Positions 61,040 through 64,000 of a stretch of 64,000 nt of DNA are shown here, in pieces. Both the position numbers and the translations under genes were made by a program. Numbering within the stretch: position 1 is the first letter of the stretch; each line of letters opens with the position of its first letter. This stretch comes from SSF26 sp037443945 (GTDB taxonomy: Bacteria; Chloroflexota; Anaerolineae; J102), in NCBI GenBank assembly GCA_037443945.1, contig JBBINH010000011.1:16480-80479 (forward strand), given 5' to 3'. Under the pieces are notes generated by a model, which saw only the letters and a program-made list of their open reading frames with translations, searched no databases and had not been told where the DNA came from.

Positions 61040-63409
61040 ATGGTAAAAGAGGGACGTTTGCGCAGTCGTATGAATGCGGCTAAAAAGGTCTTGACCATCC
61101 CGGCAGGCACCGGGCACAAGCGGGTGCCGGTTCTATGGCTGCTGCCCGCTTTGTGGCTGGGTTTCGGCCTGCGTCTCTATCGCCTGGGTGAGCAAAACGT
61201 GTGGTGGGATGAGGGTTTGGCCGTATGGGCAGCGCGGCAATCCCTGGCCGCAGCAGCCCGCTGGACGGCGACCGATGTGCATCCACCCCTCTACTTCTGG
61301 CTTCTTCACGTCTGGCGGGGATGGAGCGGCGATGGCGAATTCGGTCTGCGCTATCTCTCGGCCTTGATCGGCACGCTTATGTTGCCGGCCACCTTCATCC
61401 TGGGCCGCCGCCTGGCCGGCACCACGGTGGGAATAGCGGCCACATGGCTCATCGCCCTTTCCCGCTTTGCCATCACATGGTCGCAGGAGATGCGCATGTA
61501 CGGTCTGGCCGCCCTATGGGCGGCATTGGCCCTGTGGACGGTGGCACGGCTCGGAGATGGGGGCAACCGTCGGACCTGGGTTGCTTATGTGCTCTTCATG
61601 GCTGCCGGGTTGTACACGCTTTACCTCTTTGCCTCTGTCCTGGTCGTGGTCAATCTGGTTTGGTTGATCTGGATCGGATGGCGACAGCGGCGCCGGGCCG
61701 TGTGGGGACGCTGGATGGCGGCACAGGCGGCCGTCCTGGCCCTTTTTATGCCCTGGCTGGCCTATGCTCTGGGGCGAATTCCCACCTGGTCGGCCGCCAC
61801 ACCGGTAGACCCCTGGTTGTTCGTCCGGGTCTACGGGACGGCCCTGGCCGTAGGTGCCTCGGCCCATATCGAGCGTTACTGGCCGCTGAGCCTGCCGGTG
61901 TGGATCGTGCTTGGCCTGGGAACGACCCTGCTCGTACGACGCACCCACCTTCGCGGTCGTGCGGGTCGCCATCTGGGGCTGCTAGGGCTGGCTTTGCTCT
62001 TACCGGCAGGAGTGGTCTATCTCGTGTCCCTGCCCAAGGACGTGTTCTTTTACTCACCGCCCCTGGCACCCCGCTATTTCCTCATCTTCGTCACGGCCTT
62101 TGCCGTCTTATTGGCCTGGTCGAGCATCGCCCTGGCGGCAGGGCGGCGCGGGCGAACGGTGGGTCTAATGGCCCTTTTGTTGCTTGTGGCCGGACTCAGT
62201 TTGGCCGATTACTACCCCAAGCGCATCCTCACCGATGACTACCGCTCGGCTGCCCGTACCCTGCAGGTCTATCGACGTCCGGGGGATGCCGTTCTGCTGG
62301 TGACCGACCGCGATTGGCCGCTCTTTGCCTACCACTATCCCGCCATCTGGCAGGGTGTGCCTCATGCCTGGCGGCTCACGCCGGAACAAACCGAAGCCTT
62401 TCTCGCCCCTCTTTGGGAACAGAGCGAGGGCCTGTGGCTGGTGCTGACGCCGTATGCCGCTATGAGCGACCCCGACGGTCTGTTGGAGGCCTGGACGGCC
62501 ATGCGGGCTCGCGCCGTGGTCGAGTATCGCTTTCCGGAGACGACCCTTCGCTTCTACGCCCGTACACCGACGCGCGCGGCCACGGCCCAAGAGCCGCACC
62601 CCGACAGCCGTCCCCAGGTACCGCTGACCCTCGTCATGACCGAAGACCTGACGCTGACCGGTTACGACCTGGCCCTGACCACGGTCCGACCCGGCGACTT
62701 AATCCCTTGCTTCCTCTACTGGCAGGCCAGACGACCGGTCACGGTGACCATTGGCCTGCGGCGCCGGGATGCCACTCTCTGGCACACGGAGATGACCATC
62801 CCGGCCGGAACTCGGCGGCAGCAGGTAGACCTCCTTATCCCGTCCGAGGCAGCACCGGGGCAGGTCGATCTCGTCCTGGCCGTTCCCGGACGCGCCGAAG
62901 CACATTTGACGACGCTGACACTAAGGCCGCGACGGATACCCTCAGGAACTGCCGAGACCGCTCCCGGCCATCCCCTACAGGTTGATTTTGACCAGGGTAT
63001 CCGGCTACTGGGCTATGACCTGGCAAGCCCCACCCTACGGCCGGGCGGGACGGTGGTCCTGACCCTGTATTGGCAGGCCCGGCATCCCATTGCCGGGCGG
63101 TACAAAGTCTTCACGCATGTGTTGGGCGAGCGTTATAACGCCACCCGTGGCAATTTCCTCTGGGGTCAGCAGGACAACGAGCCTGTAGATGGGGAACGGC
63201 CGACCAGCACCTGGCGACCCGGCGAAGTCATCGCCGATCCCTATCGCATCGACTTGGACCCGCAAACGCCACCGGGTGTCTATCGGCTTGAAATCGGTCT
63301 CTACCATCCGACGACCGGGGATCGGCTCCGACGATGGGATGAAACAGGTCGTCCCGTGGCCGACCACCTCATCCTGACCGCGATCACGGTAGAACCGTCA
63401 GAGCCATAG
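61040..63409 (+). CDS. GT-C family membrane glycosyltransferase (ArnT/PMT-like)
   Basis: 789 residues. The first extracytoplasmic loop has WWDEGLAVWAARQSL and TDVHPPLYFWLLHVW, the DE and HPP signature of PMT-type dolichyl/polyprenyl-phosphate-sugar transferases, followed by about ten transmembrane helices to ~460. The C-terminal ~320 residues are extracytoplasmic and contain two similar beta modules (LTGYDLALTTVRPGDLIPCFLYWQARRPV and LLGYDLASPTLRPGGTVVLTLYWQARHPI). It moves sugars from polyprenyl carriers outside the membrane (inference). AGGGG lies before the ATG at 61040; an ATG at 61070 is also possible. Confidence 0.85.
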   Translation: MVKEGRLRSRMNAAKKVLTIPAGTGHKRVPVLWLLPALWLGFGLRLYRLGEQNVWWDEGLAVWAARQSLAAAARWTATDVHPPLYFWLLHVWRGWSGDGEFGLRYLSALIGTLMLPATFILGRRLAGTTVGIAATWLIALSRFAITWSQEMRMYGLAALWAALALWTVARLGDGGNRRTWVAYVLFMAAGLYTLYLFASVLVVVNLVWLIWIGWRQRRRAVWGRWMAAQAAVLALFMPWLAYALGRIPTWSAATPVDPWLFVRVYGTALAVGASAHIERYWPLSLPVWIVLGLGTTLLVRRTHLRGRAGRHLGLLGLALLLPAGVVYLVSLPKDVFFYSPPLAPRYFLIFVTAFAVLLAWSSIALAAGRRGRTVGLMALLLLVAGLSLADYYPKRILTDDYRSAARTLQVYRRPGDAVLLVTDRDWPLFAYHYPAIWQGVPHAWRLTPEQTEAFLAPLWEQSEGLWLVLTPYAAMSDPDGLLEAWTAMRARAVVEYRFPETTLRFYARTPTRAATAQEPHPDSRPQVPLTLVMTEDLTLTGYDLALTTVRPGDLIPCFLYWQARRPVTVTIGLRRRDATLWHTEMTIPAGTRRQQVDLLIPSEAAPGQVDLVLAVPGRAEAHLTTLTLRPRRIPSGTAETAPGHPLQVDFDQGIRLLGYDLASPTLRPGGTVVLTLYWQARHPIAGRYKVFTHVLGERYNATRGNFLWGQQDNEPVDGERPTSTWRPGEVIADPYRIDLDPQTPPGVYRLEIGLYHPTTGDRLRRWDETGRPVADHLILTAITVEPSEP

Positions 63410-63421
63410 CAACAGAAAGGC

Positions 63422-63450
63422 ACCGCTCGCCCGTCAGAGCGGTTTGTCCT
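63422..63450 (+). terminator. Candidate terminator of the GT-C gene
   Basis: Stem ACCGCTC (63422-63428) and GAGCGGT (63437-63443), 8-base loop, then a T-rich TTGTCCTTT. The T-tract is interrupted. Confidence 0.5.
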
Positions 63451-63591
63451 TTGTCCCTGAGGAGAGGGGCGATTTGCCGACTCGGTTCTATCTTTTGTTG
63501 GTGAGAACGTTTGAACGTTATGCCTGCCTGCCGCTCTTGCGCCAACACACTCCGGAACCGAGTCGATTTGCCCGATAGCATGCGCAGGGCG

Positions 63592-63597
63592 TATACT
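63592..63597 (+). promoter_or_regulatory. -10 box of the coiled-coil protein gene
   Basis: TATACT, with a candidate -35 TTGCCC 18 bases upstream, about 30 bases before the ATG at 63627. The same -10 form is used by the tRNA operon. Confidence 0.45.
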
Positions 63598-63626
63598 TCC
63601 CTTAGTCCACCCGGAGATTGCTGCCC

Positions 63627-64000
63627 ATGAGCTTTACCGTAACCGATTTCCACGATCTCGTCCGGCTGCTCGCGGAGAACCCGCAATGGCGGGCACAGCT
63701 CCGACAACTGGTGCTCACCGAGGAGCTGCTGGAATTGCCGGCCCTGGTCCACCGCCTGGCCGCCTGGCAAGAGACGATGGCCGAAGAGCATCGCGGCCTG
63801 GTGGCGGAAGTTCGCGCCCTGGCCGCCGAAGTCCGTACCCTCGCCGAGAGCCACCATGCCCTGGCCGAAGACCATCGCGCCCTCGTCGCCGAAGTCCGCA
63901 ACCTCGCCGCCGCCCAGGCCCGCACCGAACAACGCCTCGAAGCACTCGCCCAAGCCCAAGCCCGCACCGAACAACGCCTCGAAGCACTCGCCCAAGCCCA
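63627..64000 (+). CDS. Coiled-coil repeat protein, likely nuclease-family N-terminus (cut by window end)
   Basis: 124 residues of the N-terminus: SFTVTDFHDLVRLLAENPQWRAQLRQLVLTEELLELPALVHRL is a helical head, then a long coiled coil (EEHRGLVAEVRALAAEVRTL) that turns into exact ARTEQRLEALAQAQ repeats. In Chloroflexota and Cyanobacteria such proteins often carry a C-terminal PD-(D/E)XK-like domain, but that part is outside the window. Most other open frames here are shadows of the repetitive sequence. Confidence 0.75.
   Translation, partial: MSFTVTDFHDLVRLLAENPQWRAQLRQLVLTEELLELPALVHRLAAWQETMAEEHRGLVAEVRALAAEVRTLAESHHALAEDHRALVAEVRNLAAAQARTEQRLEALAQAQARTEQRLEALAQA
63918..64000 (+). repeat. Perfect 42-bp tandem repeat (coiled-coil coding)
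   Basis: Two in-frame units begin at 63918 and 63960 and are identical over all visible bases. Each encodes 14 residues, two heptads of a coiled coil. The array continues past the window end. Confidence 0.9.

Noticed and set aside
63384..63995. 203-residue minus-strand frame rich in GLGLGECFEALFG repeats
   Set aside because: It is the antisense shadow of the coiled-coil repeat gene; the plus frame has a promoter, a start and heptad periodicity.
63918..64000. Possible CRISPR array
   Set aside because: The repeats are contiguous, in frame and without spacers; they encode a coiled coil.

Overview
The window looks like a GC-rich chromosome segment from a Chloroflexota bacterium (Anaerolineae/Caldilinea-like). 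This is an inference from gene style: Thr/Pro-rich lipoprotein linkers, SH3b and LysM surface proteins, GT-C membrane proteins, an A2-type caa3 oxidase and FHA-protein clusters. No rRNA gene or species marker is present to prove it.

Layout. 1-6,000: the end of an M20 peptidase gene, an exopolysaccharide priming transferase with a GT4 glycosyltransferase, then the conserved rpmH-rnpA-yidD-yidC-jag block on the minus strand, without dnaA. 6,021-18,225: one long minus-strand inositol catabolism and uptake operon (lacI-type repressor, two permeases, a tandem-duplicated sugar-binding lipoprotein, ATPase, iolC, iolD, iolG, iolE, iolG). It starts at a consensus promoter whose start site is covered by a perfect 25-bp palindrome and ends at a hairpin terminator. 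18,259-24,061: a caa3 cytochrome oxidase operon (ctaC, D, F, E, G and a FixH/YtkA-like protein). 24,178-29,893: zinc-ribbon protein, methionine aminopeptidase, peptide deformylase, and an ECF vitamin/metal transporter (fused double ATPase, S, T). 29,876-38,405: three overlapping FHA-domain genes, then three large membrane proteins and a zinc-ribbon/LysM protein. 38,392-46,885: mtaB, an ArsA/Get3-like ATPase, pyruvate kinase with a small Cys-rich partner, a ParB-like protein, a glycoside-hydrolase-like barrel and an unusual CysRS/MshC-type ligase.

47,135-58,201 is the most interesting part. It encodes a phasin, a Gfo/Idh oxidoreductase, two small MaoC hydratase subunits, a B12-dependent acyl-CoA mutase large subunit without a B12 domain, a long CitE-like lyase, an acyl-CoA dehydrogenase, and a crotonyl-CoA carboxylase/reductase carrying two C-terminal Bateman modules (four CBS motifs). 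A thiolase broken by one base lies divergently. Together these outline an ethylmalonyl-CoA (acetyl-CoA assimilation) route branching from polyhydroxybutyrate metabolism. A palindrome, TGACRC-N3-GYGTCA, overlaps the core promoters of the phasin gene, the crotonyl-CoA carboxylase operon and the thiolase, which suggests one shared repressor. The fused regulatory domain and the shared operator are the best candidates for an undescribed system.

58,302-64,000: an SH3b-DUF5107 lipoprotein, a Pro-Gly-Met tRNA operon, a NYN ribonuclease, a GT-C glycosyltransferase and the start of a coiled-coil protein with perfect 42-bp repeats. Three genes (starts 3197, 32307, 58302) place TATAAT 6-7 bases before the start codon, which suggests leaderless mRNAs.
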